26,118 bases of DNA from an uncultured Fibrobacter sp. (GCF_900316465.1 NZ_ONDD01000030.1:1-26118), one strand, 5' to 3'; positions 1 through 8,403 are shown, numbered from the stretch's first letter. The notes: generated by a model from the letters alone, not told the origin. Made by a program: numbers and translations.

Positions 1-44
1 GATGGTACCTGGCCCACGGGCCCGGGAGAGTAGGTCGCTGCTGG
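1..44 (+). rRNA. rrf: 5S ribosomal RNA, 3' end only
   Basis: The window opens inside a 5S rRNA. The stretch at about 25-40, with the GGGAGAGTAGGTCGCTGC block, is the strongly conserved 3' arm of bacterial 5S rRNA, and it is followed at once by an intrinsic terminator. The 5' part, and probably the 23S and 16S genes, lie to the left of the window. The exact 3' end is uncertain by a few bases. Confidence 0.85.
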
Positions 45-50
45 ATTCAC

Positions 51-88
51 GGAGCCCCTTGCCTTAAAGGCGAGGGGCTCCTTTTTTT
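51..88 (+). terminator. rRNA operon intrinsic terminator
   Basis: A 13-bp stem (51-63 with 69-81, one G-T wobble) closes on a TTAAA loop and is followed directly by seven T. It lies just after the 5S rRNA end, so it terminates the ribosomal RNA operon. Confidence 0.9.
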
Positions 89-426
89 ATATACCGCTCG
101 GCCCTTATGCAGGCAGGTGCCCGTGGCCGGGCCTCGCTCTCGCCGCCACGGCCTGTCAGTACAGGCCGCTTGCGGCTCACAGCCCCTTGCCGTAAACGGC
201 GAGCGGGGCTTTTTTTTTATGCCCGATTCACGCGGGGTTTTAGGGGAGGAACCCCACCCTGGTGGCCATGCGCACTAAGCGACAAGTCGCTAAGTGCTGT
301 CCGCCCTAGGCGAGGGGGTAGCGTGCAACGCAGTGCTAGTGAGGGGGAGACTTCCCCCTTTCTGTATACTCTGCAAACATTTGCTTATTGAGTATTGTAC
401 AACATTTTTCCGCTAATAATCTGTTA
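89..426. other. Hairpin-rich non-coding spacer after the rRNA operon
   Basis: No convincing gene is present. Besides the second terminator the spacer holds several other inverted repeats: 119-132 (5-bp stem), 149-168 (perfect 8-bp stem, CAGT loop), 234-255 (6-bp stem), 272-297 (12-bp arms with one mismatch, 2-base loop) and 342-359 (7-bp stem). The GC-rich part stops near 360 and changes to AT-rich DNA that leads into the promoter of the next gene. An ORF of 94 codons crosses the region, but its Arg/Pro/Ser-rich translation follows from the GC-rich palindromes and does not look like a protein. Confidence 0.6.
181..218 (+). terminator. Second terminator-like hairpin, near-copy of the rRNA terminator
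   Basis: AGCCCC (181-186) pairs with GGGGCT (205-210), and GCCG (189-192) with CGGC (197-200) around a TAAA loop; eight T follow. Its sequence closely resembles the terminator at 51-88, so it looks like a duplicated backup terminator. Confidence 0.75.
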
Positions 427-456
427 TTTATTCCGATTTGGAATAAAGAATATATT
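427..456 (+). promoter_or_regulatory. Promoter with palindromic operator-like site for the fibro-slime gene
   Basis: A TATATT -10 box lies at 451-456. Seventeen bases upstream, TTATTC (428-433) is the best -35 candidate. That -35 sits inside a perfect 8-bp inverted repeat, TTTATTCC (427-434) and GGAATAAA (440-447), with a 5-base centre. A dimeric regulator bound there would block the -35. The predicted 5' leader is about 57 bases and contains an AAAGGA ribosome binding site at 507-512. Confidence 0.5.
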
Positions 457-520
457 TTATGAAATGGAGTTGTTTGTGCGAGAGAATGGAATAGTCTTTC
501 GTAATTAAAGGAATGTGTTT

Positions 521-3500
521 ATGAAGCATTGGGTTTGGGTTGTTTGCTCTATCTTATTCTTGTCCGTCGTCGCGCATGCGACGCTTACGGTGCATATTCA
601 GTCGCCGTGGCGTAATGACGACTCTAAGGCCGATTATTACCTGCATATCTTGGGATCTGCAGGTGGCTCTTACAATGCCTTCTTTGGAGCGACTTCTCCG
701 ACGATTACGACTGCCGAAGGTGATGGCTGGTTCAGCTATACCTGGGACAAGAATGTGTCCGATTTTCAGGATTGGCAGTCCTTTACGGTAAGCCTTTTCC
801 CCAATACCGCTGACCAGAATTACAATAGCAATAACGAAGTGAAGTGGACCGAGGGCGGCGAGTTTAAAATGGGCGAGCTTTTCGGCACCGATGTCGAAGT
901 CTGGCTTTATACAAATCCGGTCGACAAGAGCTATACCAAGTCTTTTGTGGCTCCAGGTTCCAAGATTGTGTGGTTTAAGAGCCCGTGGGGCAACCATGCG
1001 CTCCCGCAGATGATTTTCGGAACGGATTCCGTGATGATGCGCTTTGCCTACGACGACAAGTCGAGCTGCGGCTGGTTCTATGGAGCTGTTTCTCCGGCGA
1101 TGATCGCTCGCAACCCGCTGCAGTCTGCGCACTTTATTCGCCTTAATACGCCTTACATGGTTTACCCTGCGCAGGGCGTGGTGGAACTTTCGATTTACTT
1201 CGACATGATGGATACTGTTTTTGTAGATGGTACTGTGGCGGAGCCTACGATCGATTCCAAGTTTAGTTCGCTTGGCGAGTGCTTTGATTCCACTTATGTG
1301 CTTCACATTTACCATCCGTGGCGTACGAATTCCACGTTCAAGGACAGCACAATCTACATTTCGATTGGCAACAACATCATCAATAATCCTGTTGCAACCG
1401 AAAAGGATAAGTACCCCTACTGGTACCGTTATGAATTTGAACCGTCCGTCGTCAATTCGGCGAACTGGAGCTCCTTTATGGCGGTGTTCAATATTTACCG
1501 CCGTCAGAACGAATGGCCGCAGGTCACTTATTTCAGTGAGACCAATCGCCCGCTGGCATCCAAGCTGTTCCCGACAGGTGTTTACGAGACTTGGCTGTTC
1601 ACCAATAGCAACGGAGCGCTTGATCTTTCGTTCAGCCCGCTGGAACCGAAGACGATTCGCTTGATGAGTCCGTGGGACAATATGTCGCCATCGATGATTG
1701 TGGCCGACGAATTGGTTCGCATGGGACCGATTGCGGCAAGCCCGCTTGATTCGAGCCAGAGTGATACTTGCGGCTGGTACCAGGGCACGTATTACAAGCA
1801 TACGGATGATTGGGGCGTTCAGTTCAGGCAGTCCTTCGGTACGGATTTCTATAGCCTTGAGGGCCTGATGGGCGAAGGCAAGGAAGCCGGTACTCCGATT
1901 TCTCTTGATTCCATGGTTGCGCTTTATGACACGGTGTGGGTTTATCCGTATCCGCTTTCGAGCAGTGCGCCCAAGTTCAGCGAAACCTTCCCGGGTCGTC
2001 TGGGCATTTGCCCGACTATGAAGATTTCGGCGATGATTCTCGACTGGGCGGGCGAGTCGTATGACGATGCTATTGATATTGACTTCGGTAACATCTATAA
2101 CGGTAACGAATATACGACGATTGTGCGTGGCGATGCAGAATACAAAACTTGTGGCGGTCACGTGCTCGGCATGGTGCAAGACACCTTGAGTGAACTCGGG
2201 CTCCCGCTGCGCGTGGATTCGCTTGCATTCCCGTGGGAACAGTGCTCTGCTGGCCGCGAGATTGACAAGTGGTTTATTCCCGAGGTGCTCGCGACCGATC
2301 CTGCGACGGGCCGCGAATACACGAATGCGACTTGCCGCGATATTGACCTGGTGCTCGATGCTGAAGGCTTCTGGCTTGCCGATGTCACGGAATCTCCGAA
2401 TGGCTGTAACGACCCTGTGAATCCGGGTTTCTATCCGATTGACGATTTCCAGTATCTGGATTCTGCGAAGACTATCAAGAACCCGAAATTCGACTGGGAC
2501 ATTTCGGGCTGCAGGCATAATTACAGCTTCTCGATGAAGATCAATGCGCAGTTCAAGTATGTGAAGGGACAGTTCTTTGAATTCCGCGGCGACGATGACG
2601 TGTGGGTGTTTATCAATAACCGCCTGGTTGTCGACATTGGCGGTTGCCATAGCCCTGTCGAAGGCGCTGTGGACCTCGATACCCTTGGTCTTACCGAAGG
2701 CAAGGAATATCCGTTCCAGATTTTCTTCTCGGAACGTAACGCTACGGGTTCTAACTTCAAGATGCGTACTTCAATCAACTTGCAGACGCAAAAGACGTAT
2801 TTCCCGGTTGAGAAATCGAATACTAAGGGAATCATTGAATACGAACTTTTGCAGTTGCTTGTCGATGAATCTTTGAGCTGCGATGTGTCTAGCGTGTCGA
2901 AGGTTGATACGGCATACGCACAGTCCGTGTTCCGCCTGGTAGGCGGTGGACTCCCTGCCGACGGTGTGCTGCTTGAACCGGGCCTGAATTACGGCGGTAT
3001 CTATATCAGCGAAAACATGGCTGGATTCTCGATCGATACTTCGGCCTTTGTGAATTCGCGTACCTTAAGCCCCGGCCAGTATGTGTTGATTTGCTACTTG
3101 GCTGCAGACCAGGGCCAGTATCAGATGATTCCGTTTACGGTGCCCGAATACCCGCTTCCGGATATTGCGTTTGTCGATGTGTTCCATGTGACCGATTCGC
3201 TGGTGTTCGACCCGAAGGGTTATACGCTTCGCGGTGACGTGCTTGGGCTCGATGGTGGTAAAAACGATACCTTGCTTGCACATGTGACTTACCCGGATAC
3301 GGTTCCGTTAAAGGTGGTGCTGTTGTACGGCTCAACGCCGTGTGGCAACATGCTTGCCAGTTCGAATGTCAATTGCGTGGCTACATTGAATTTGAAGACA
3401 AAGTATCCGCTCAGTTTCTTGGATGCAGACAACCAGCGCGTAACCACGATTACGACCGATTCTACGGGGTATGCAAGTTTCTATGTAGTGGGTGATTCTG

Positions 3501-4807
3501 CAACGGTCGATGCCTTCTTTACCATTGAAGGCGAAGGCGTTGCAAACAAGATTCATTGGACTGACATTCACTTCAAGGAACCGCCTGTACCGTTTGTTGT
3601 AAAGGCTGCCATGTTCGACGTGAATGGCGACGGTATTCCAGATAGCCTTTCGATTCCGTTCAACAAGGCGTTTGACAAGGTCGTGCCCGACACGCTTTCG
3701 TGGGCGTTTGGCGGCACGCAGTTCCATACGACAGCGGGTCAAGACAATATTAGGCCGCTCGTAGAACAAGAATCGATTATTACTTTGTACAATCCTGCAG
3801 GACTTCGCGAAGATGTATTCACTGGCCTGTCTGACCAGATTTATTCAGGCTCGCTTTTGTACCACTACACTTATACCGATGAAGACTCCTTCGAAGAAGT
3901 CAAGCTTTCGATGAACACCTTAATCGAAGATCATGTGGCTCCGATTATTCTGAGTGCGTCGGTGGAGCCGAAATCGGAAGATGTGAGCGTGGTGACCATC
4001 AACTTGAGCGAAGGCTCGAATATCAAGGCGCTTGATGCGAAGAATGCCTTCGTGTTCTACCGCGATTCTGCAATCTTTATGGATTCGCTGAACATTGTAA
4101 GCTGCGACAAGAATGCGCAGGGGAATGTGTTCAGACTGTACTTCCAGCGCTCCGCACAAACGACGCTTCCGGAAGTGGGTGATTATGTAAGGCTGTTACC
4201 GGGTGAACTCAAGGATCGCAGTGAAAATGCGGCACACGCAAACAATCCGAAGGTTCGCATTGTAGGCGACCAGCGTACCGATATCAAGGCTCCTGGTGTG
4301 GTAACGATTTCGGGCGATGTCGAAGAATGGCCTTATAGTGAACCGGTCGTTCCTGTGGTCGTGCCGATGAACAAGACGGTTAAAGAAATCATCGATAGCA
4401 TCGGTAAGCCGGGCTTGTTGTTGAGCTTTAATCTTGGCGAACTGGCGACATCGGCAATCATGAATTTGCCGAGCGGAGCCAACAAGGATTCTGCCCTTGC
4501 GCTGATCAAGATTCATTGGGAAAACTACTACTTCTCGCACTTGGGAAGCTTTGTGAACAAGGCTGGCGGAAGTATCGCTTGTAACGATGCAAAAGTATTC
4601 TACAATGCCGCTGACCCAAGCAAATCGAACTGCTACGACAATCCGGGCAACCTGTTCTTTGAATGGGGCGCTCGTAGCGACAAGGGCCGCCTAGTAGGCA
4701 CGGGTGCCTACATTTCCAAGATGAAGGTGAAAATCAAGAACGGAAAGGAACAGGCCGGCAGCACCGACGATACGTTTATGATCGGCATTCGCCGCAGCAG
4801 GCGTTAA
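521..4807 (+). CDS. Fibro-slime domain surface protein with tandem SPW modules
   Basis: This is a very large exported protein (1428 aa). I start it at ATG 521, not at the in-frame GTG 515, because AAAGGA (507-512) is correctly spaced only for 521. Residues 1-20 form a signal peptide (hydrophobic core, AHA end). Residues 21-480 contain an A-B-A-B array: each unit begins with SPW or HPW (residues 28, 154, 265, 383), A units end with a WLYTN/WLFTN motif, and B units contain a CGW(F/Y) motif. About 500-755 is the fibro-slime domain, with its hallmark FEFRGDDDVWVFINN at 686 followed by a IGGCH segment. Near 1033 is a Ca-binding-like DVNGDGIPDS loop. The C-terminus (about 1380-1428) resembles conserved tails of Fibrobacter secreted proteins. 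In F. succinogenes, fibro-slime proteins are associated with the outer membrane and cellulose adhesion; adhesion is therefore the likely role, and ligand binding by the SPW modules is inference. Confidence 0.9.
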   Translation: MKHWVWVVCSILFLSVVAHATLTVHIQSPWRNDDSKADYYLHILGSAGGSYNAFFGATSPTITTAEGDGWFSYTWDKNVSDFQDWQSFTVSLFPNTADQNYNSNNEVKWTEGGEFKMGELFGTDVEVWLYTNPVDKSYTKSFVAPGSKIVWFKSPWGNHALPQMIFGTDSVMMRFAYDDKSSCGWFYGAVSPAMIARNPLQSAHFIRLNTPYMVYPAQGVVELSIYFDMMDTVFVDGTVAEPTIDSKFSSLGECFDSTYVLHIYHPWRTNSTFKDSTIYISIGNNIINNPVATEKDKYPYWYRYEFEPSVVNSANWSSFMAVFNIYRRQNEWPQVTYFSETNRPLASKLFPTGVYETWLFTNSNGALDLSFSPLEPKTIRLMSPWDNMSPSMIVADELVRMGPIAASPLDSSQSDTCGWYQGTYYKHTDDWGVQFRQSFGTDFYSLEGLMGEGKEAGTPISLDSMVALYDTVWVYPYPLSSSAPKFSETFPGRLGICPTMKISAMILDWAGESYDDAIDIDFGNIYNGNEYTTIVRGDAEYKTCGGHVLGMVQDTLSELGLPLRVDSLAFPWEQCSAGREIDKWFIPEVLATDPATGREYTNATCRDIDLVLDAEGFWLADVTESPNGCNDPVNPGFYPIDDFQYLDSAKTIKNPKFDWDISGCRHNYSFSMKINAQFKYVKGQFFEFRGDDDVWVFINNRLVVDIGGCHSPVEGAVDLDTLGLTEGKEYPFQIFFSERNATGSNFKMRTSINLQTQKTYFPVEKSNTKGIIEYELLQLLVDESLSCDVSSVSKVDTAYAQSVFRLVGGGLPADGVLLEPGLNYGGIYISENMAGFSIDTSAFVNSRTLSPGQYVLICYLAADQGQYQMIPFTVPEYPLPDIAFVDVFHVTDSLVFDPKGYTLRGDVLGLDGGKNDTLLAHVTYPDTVPLKVVLLYGSTPCGNMLASSNVNCVATLNLKTKYPLSFLDADNQRVTTITTDSTGYASFYVVGDSATVDAFFTIEGEGVANKIHWTDIHFKEPPVPFVVKAAMFDVNGDGIPDSLSIPFNKAFDKVVPDTLSWAFGGTQFHTTAGQDNIRPLVEQESIITLYNPAGLREDVFTGLSDQIYSGSLLYHYTYTDEDSFEEVKLSMNTLIEDHVAPIILSASVEPKSEDVSVVTINLSEGSNIKALDAKNAFVFYRDSAIFMDSLNIVSCDKNAQGNVFRLYFQRSAQTTLPEVGDYVRLLPGELKDRSENAAHANNPKVRIVGDQRTDIKAPGVVTISGDVEEWPYSEPVVPVVVPMNKTVKEIIDSIGKPGLLLSFNLGELATSAIMNLPSGANKDSALALIKIHWENYYFSHLGSFVNKAGGSIACNDAKVFYNAADPSKSNCYDNPGNLFFEWGARSDKGRLVGTGAYISKMKVKIKNGKEQAGSTDDTFMIGIRRSRR

Positions 4808-6270
4808 TTCTTGCTGGGGGTGTTGTACAAATCCAGAGTTTCTTTGAGCTTGGTTGCAACGCCATTGATGGTGTTGAAAATATTGCTCAGGTCAGTCTGG
4901 ATTTTGTCGAAAATTTCGAGATTGCAGAACAGGTCGTTTCGATAAGTCTTGTTCGACTGGTAAAGATCGCGCAGCGAGCGTAGAATCTTTGCCTGCTGTT
5001 CCATTTGTGTCTGGGCTTCTTTCTGGCAGGCTTCAAGTTCAATACGCTTTTTCTTGGCGACTTCCGGATCGTTTTCGCGAAGGATATATGTCGGAAGCGT
5101 TGCGAAGTCTTCGAACCTGGTCGGCATGGAATTTTCGTTTCTGGCATTGTTGTTGCGAAGCCCGACGCTCTTGACTGCAGAATTGATAGAAATGGTGCAG
5201 CTTGATGTTCCGTGGAAGTTGCAGCGCACATTCTTTTCGATTTTGCGTAATTCGTTGTAGGGGTTGAAATCTTCGTCGGTTTCTACGTAATGCAGCGGAA
5301 CGTAGAGCGGTGTCTGTTCGCCTGCCACCGTAACACGGTAGCTAATGCAAGGTTCGCCGTTGAATTCCTTGGTTTCGTACAAATTGTTAGAGCTGTTGCG
5401 CAGGCCCTTGACTTTGCGGTAAAGACTGTCGGCGTCGTAAGTCGTGGAGATGACGTTTGCAAGGTCCTTGAGGATGACGCTCTTGACGATGTCGATAAAG
5501 CTTTCCATGATGGAGTTGTTCGAAGTAGAACGTCCCCAAATCGGAGTGCCGAGGAAGAGCGTGTCCGAGAATGTCGTTTGGTTACGCCCGTTAAAGAAGG
5601 CGATGGTACGTGCGATGTTTGCAAGAGAGAGCCACTTGCTAATGGGCACGTAGATTGCATTTTGAATGCAAAGGTCCGAAAGCTTTCCGATGATGGCCAT
5701 GGTCTCGGCAGAAAGGGCGACCTTTTGTATTTCATCGGCCCACTGCCTTTTTTCTTCTTCGGAAATCGTGTATTCTTCGGGTGCCTTGAAGTCTTCGCTT
5801 AGGCTGTAGTTTTGCAACAGCAAGCACAAGGATTCCGAAGAAAGATTGTCGGGCATGCAAATGGTAAGCGTAATTTCGTCAACGATGTCGGCGCGGCCCA
5901 TGGCGTTTTCGGGGCGAACGTCGCTACTGAGAATAAGCGTGGTGTGCTTGCGCTTTTGCAAGGCGTTGCGCACGCATTCCTTGGTGGCATCGTCAATCGG
6001 GTTGAACCCCTTGAACAGGACTACGTCGTAGTCATCGATAGAGCCGGGGATTTCATGCGGGTGGCTGCCCATTTCGATAAAGCGGGGCTTTTTGAATGCC
6101 GAAAGCAAGCGGTTGATCATGAAGCTCTTGCCCGAACCGGTGCGACCGTACAGGTAAAATGGCTCGTCATTGATTGCGGCCAGGAATGCCAACTGGAGTC
6201 TGTCTTGCCTTTCAGGGAATTCCTGACAAAGAGCCTGCATCAAGTTCTGGATACGGTTTGTGAGCGTCAT
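4804..6270 (-). CDS. RavA/MoxR-like AAA+ ATPase with degenerate Walker B
   Basis: The protein has 488 aa when started at ATG 6270, which has a clear AAGGA ribosome binding site 7 bases upstream; an in-frame ATG at 6387 would add 39 residues inside lpxK and is rejected. The N-terminal layout (ERQ..LQLAFLAAI, then Walker A GRTGSGKS at 42-49) follows RavA/MoxR ATPases, chaperone-like enzymes usually paired with a VWA-domain protein. No VWA gene is present here. The segment where RavA has its FLDE Walker B reads VLFKGFN (84-90), so the catalytic Asp-Glu pair is missing; the sensor-1 segment is LILSSD. The C-terminal 100 residues are polar and probably helical or coiled. It is the last gene of the aroC-lpxK operon, 64 bases after lpxK. 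Its stop codon overlaps the convergent fibro-slime stop. The substrate is unknown, and ATP hydrolysis is doubtful. Confidence 0.75.
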   Translation of the reverse strand: MTLTNRIQNLMQALCQEFPERQDRLQLAFLAAINDEPFYLYGRTGSGKSFMINRLLSAFKKPRFIEMGSHPHEIPGSIDDYDVVLFKGFNPIDDATKECVRNALQKRKHTTLILSSDVRPENAMGRADIVDEITLTICMPDNLSSESLCLLLQNYSLSEDFKAPEEYTISEEEKRQWADEIQKVALSAETMAIIGKLSDLCIQNAIYVPISKWLSLANIARTIAFFNGRNQTTFSDTLFLGTPIWGRSTSNNSIMESFIDIVKSVILKDLANVISTTYDADSLYRKVKGLRNSSNNLYETKEFNGEPCISYRVTVAGEQTPLYVPLHYVETDEDFNPYNELRKIEKNVRCNFHGTSSCTISINSAVKSVGLRNNNARNENSMPTRFEDFATLPTYILRENDPEVAKKKRIELEACQKEAQTQMEQQAKILRSLRDLYQSNKTYRNDLFCNLEIFDKIQTDLSNIFNTINGVATKLKETLDLYNTPSKN

Positions 6271-6334
6271 GATTTCTTCCTTCTTTCTCTGAAATATAAA
6301 AACTGGGAAAGAAATATGGAAGGGGTAGATAGGC

Positions 6335-7213
6335 TCAGAGCAGATTTTGGAGGGCTTCGGGAGAAATTTCTGTTGTCTGGGATGCAACGAAAATTAGCGA
6401 ATTTACATTTTTTTGGATAAATTCGGCAGGGAGCCTGGCGGCGTCTTTTTCTGAAATCACGAAAGTATCTTGCGGACGCTTCTGGAGGATTTGTTCGAAT
6501 TGGATGGCGAACGTTTTGCTGTGATCTTTAAAGAAGAACTTGCGCTCGATCTCGATTCCGAAATTTTGAAGGTCGTTGCAAAAGCGCTCGGGGTTTCCGA
6601 GGCCGCATACGATATTTACTTTTGTGCCGTTTTTGACAAATTCTTTGCCTGTCGCAAGGTGGTATACTTTGTCTATAACGAAGCGTACATCCGGGTGTTC
6701 GCCTTCGCATTGGAGCGCGTGGACCATAGGTGAATTTAGGTCGTGGTCTTTTGCTAGGCTACGCATTTTACCGCAGGGCCAGAGTTCCGAAATCTTGGTG
6801 GGTAGGGGTTTCCACTGCAAGAGAATGGTGTTTGCTCCGACCAAGCGACTGTCTTCGAATCCGTCGTCGCAGACGATGCAGTCGAACTTTTGCGAGTGGT
6901 CAAGTTCTTGTGCCAAGCGGTAGCGGTTGCGGGTTGCAAAAATCTGGATGCGCGCGTTGTCTGCAAATTTCTTGCGGAGCATGGCGACTTCGTCGAAGGC
7001 GTATTCGTGGGCGAGAAGTGCTACCGCCTTGCCTTGGGCAGCTAGGTGATTGCAAAGCCAGATGCAGAAAGGCGTCTTACCTGCACCACCGGTGCGAAAG
7101 CTCCCGACGACAATCAGTTTAGAATGCCGAAGAGGAGCGCCCGGCCTAAGGCAGAGCGCATGATGCAACAGGTACGCGGCACGGTAGCAGATGGCGGCGA
7201 GTAAACGAAACAT
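6335..7213 (-). CDS. lpxK: Tetraacyldisaccharide 4'-kinase (lipid A synthesis), divergent
   Basis: LpxK phosphorylates the 4' position of the lipid A disaccharide at the inner-membrane face. Seen here: an N-terminal hydrophobic, amphipathic segment (residues 1-22) typical of membrane attachment, the P-loop RTGGAGKT at 40-47, and the DDGF motif at 116-119 (the family has DDG(F/L)Q; here Glu follows). The LSRGYG motif expected after the P-loop is replaced by LAHEY, and the GDEP element by DEVA. At 292 aa the protein is shorter than most LpxK (about 320-350). It therefore looks like a divergent lineage-specific LpxK. It follows aroC by 26 bases on the same strand, so it is probably co-transcribed with it. 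No strong ribosome binding site is visible. Confidence 0.85.
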   Translation of the reverse strand: MFRLLAAICYRAAYLLHHALCLRPGAPLRHSKLIVVGSFRTGGAGKTPFCIWLCNHLAAQGKAVALLAHEYAFDEVAMLRKKFADNARIQIFATRNRYRLAQELDHSQKFDCIVCDDGFEDSRLVGANTILLQWKPLPTKISELWPCGKMRSLAKDHDLNSPMVHALQCEGEHPDVRFVIDKVYHLATGKEFVKNGTKVNIVCGLGNPERFCNDLQNFGIEIERKFFFKDHSKTFAIQFEQILQKRPQDTFVISEKDAARLPAEFIQKNVNSLIFVASQTTEISPEALQNLL

Positions 7214-7239
7214 GAAACCAGCCGACTGCGACTAAACCG

Positions 7240-8322
7240 CTACAGACAATGGCGTTTTTGCTGCAAGAACAAGTCAGCCAAAACGAGGGCTGCCATGCTT
7301 TCGACAATCACCGGCGCACGGACTGCAACGCACGGGTCGTGGCGACCGCGGGCGGCAAGCGTTCCGTTTTCACCACCGCGGCCCGCAGTCTTTTGTTCCT
7401 GCGAGATTGTGGCGGTGGGTTTGAATGCCATACGGCAGTAAATGGGTTCGCCGTTGCTGATTCCGCCGAGGGAACCGCCCGCATTGTTGGTGCGGGTGTG
7501 GTAGGCGTGGCCGTCAAAGTAAAGTTCGTCGTTGTGCTTGCTGCCGTGCATGCGGGCCGAGGCGAAACCGCTTCCGATTTCAAAACCCTTGCAGGCGGGG
7601 ATCGACAGCATTGCCTGGGCGAGCAACGCGTCCAGGCGGTCGAACACCGGTTCGCCCAGCGCCACCGGCGGATTCTTGACCAAGAGGCATACGGTGCCGC
7701 CAATGCTGTCGCCGTTTGCGCGGGCATCGAGCACGGCTTGTTCCATCTTGGCGCTTGCGTCCAGGTCGGGGCAACGTACGGGCGAGGCTTCAATCTGTTC
7801 GAGAGTGAGCTTGTTCAGGTCTAAAGGACCGCAATCGACTTCGCCAATGGAATTTACCCAGGCGATGATTTCGGTGTTGTTTACCTGCTTCAAAAGTTTC
7901 TTGGCGACCGCACCTGCGGCAACGCGTCCGATGGTTTCGCGGGCAGAGCTGCGTCCACCGCCACGATAGTCCCTGAACCCGTACTTGAGGTCGTAGCACA
8001 GGTCGGCATGACCCGGGCGGTACCATTTCTGGATTTCGGCGTAGTCGTGGCTGCGCTGGTCTTCGTTAAAGACGGCGAAAGAAATCGGGGTTCCTGTGGT
8101 TTTGCCTTCGAAAACGCCCGAAAGGATCTTAACCTGGTCCTTTTCGTCGCGGGCGGTGGTCATTTTGCCCTGCCCGGGGCGGCGGCGGTTGAGTTCCGCC
8201 TGGATTTCGTTTTCGGAGATTTCGAGGCCTGCAGGGCATCCATCCAGGACCGAACCAACTGCCGGACCATGGGATTCGCCCCAGGTAGTAACGCTAAAAA
8301 TTTTGCCAAAAGTGCTTGCCAT
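7240..8322 (-). CDS. aroC: Chorismate synthase
   Basis: AroC converts 5-enolpyruvylshikimate-3-phosphate to chorismate using reduced FMN, the last step of the shikimate pathway. At 360 aa it has the normal length. Signature segments are present: the N-terminal FGKIFSVTTWGESHG, the LNRRRPGQG element near residue 45, the RPGHAD block, the FRDYRGGGRSSARET flavin-binding segment, and the C-terminal block with GRHDPC. It is the first gene of the operon aroC, lpxK, AAA+ ATPase. It has no Shine-Dalgarno sequence; a TATATT -10 box ends 7 bases before the ATG, so its mRNA is probably leaderless. Confidence 0.97.
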   Translation of the reverse strand: MASTFGKIFSVTTWGESHGPAVGSVLDGCPAGLEISENEIQAELNRRRPGQGKMTTARDEKDQVKILSGVFEGKTTGTPISFAVFNEDQRSHDYAEIQKWYRPGHADLCYDLKYGFRDYRGGGRSSARETIGRVAAGAVAKKLLKQVNNTEIIAWVNSIGEVDCGPLDLNKLTLEQIEASPVRCPDLDASAKMEQAVLDARANGDSIGGTVCLLVKNPPVALGEPVFDRLDALLAQAMLSIPACKGFEIGSGFASARMHGSKHNDELYFDGHAYHTRTNNAGGSLGGISNGEPIYCRMAFKPTATISQEQKTAGRGGENGTLAARGRHDPCVAVRAPVIVESMAALVLADLFLQQKRHCL

Positions 8323-8329
8323 GAGTCAA

Positions 8330-8335
8330 AATATA
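8330..8335 (-). promoter_or_regulatory. aroC -10 box, 7 bases from the ATG
   Basis: On the minus strand TATATT is followed by exactly 7 bases and then the aroC ATG. No good -35 is visible at 17 bases. The distance places the transcription start at or next to the start codon. Confidence 0.5.
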
Positions 8336-8375
8336 GATAATCGGCGTTTTTTCTAAGAAAATATCAGATAAGGAC

Positions 8376-8403
8376 TTACCAACATGGCAAAGTTTACTAT
8401 CTT
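8376..8403 (+). promoter_or_regulatory. Promoter of the 8428 gene
   Basis: TTACCA (8376-8381), 16-base spacer, TATCTT (8398-8403). A short leader of about 18 bases carries a TAGGAG ribosome binding site at 8416-8421, 6 bases before the GTG start. It is divergent from the aroC promoter. Confidence 0.45.

Noticed and set aside
107..391. 94-codon open frame after the 5S rRNA
   Set aside because: It crosses two terminator-like hairpins and several palindromes, is low-complexity Arg/Pro/Ser/Gly, and has no ribosome binding site.
554..2650. 698-codon open frame antisense to the fibro-slime gene
   Set aside because: The translation is rich in Arg, His and Ile without domains or signal peptide; it is a by-product of codon bias in the real gene.
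6271..6387. N-terminal extension of the AAA+ ATPase to ATG 6387
   Set aside because: It would overlap the end of lpxK by about 50 bases, has no family similarity, and the AAGGA site lies just before ATG 6270.
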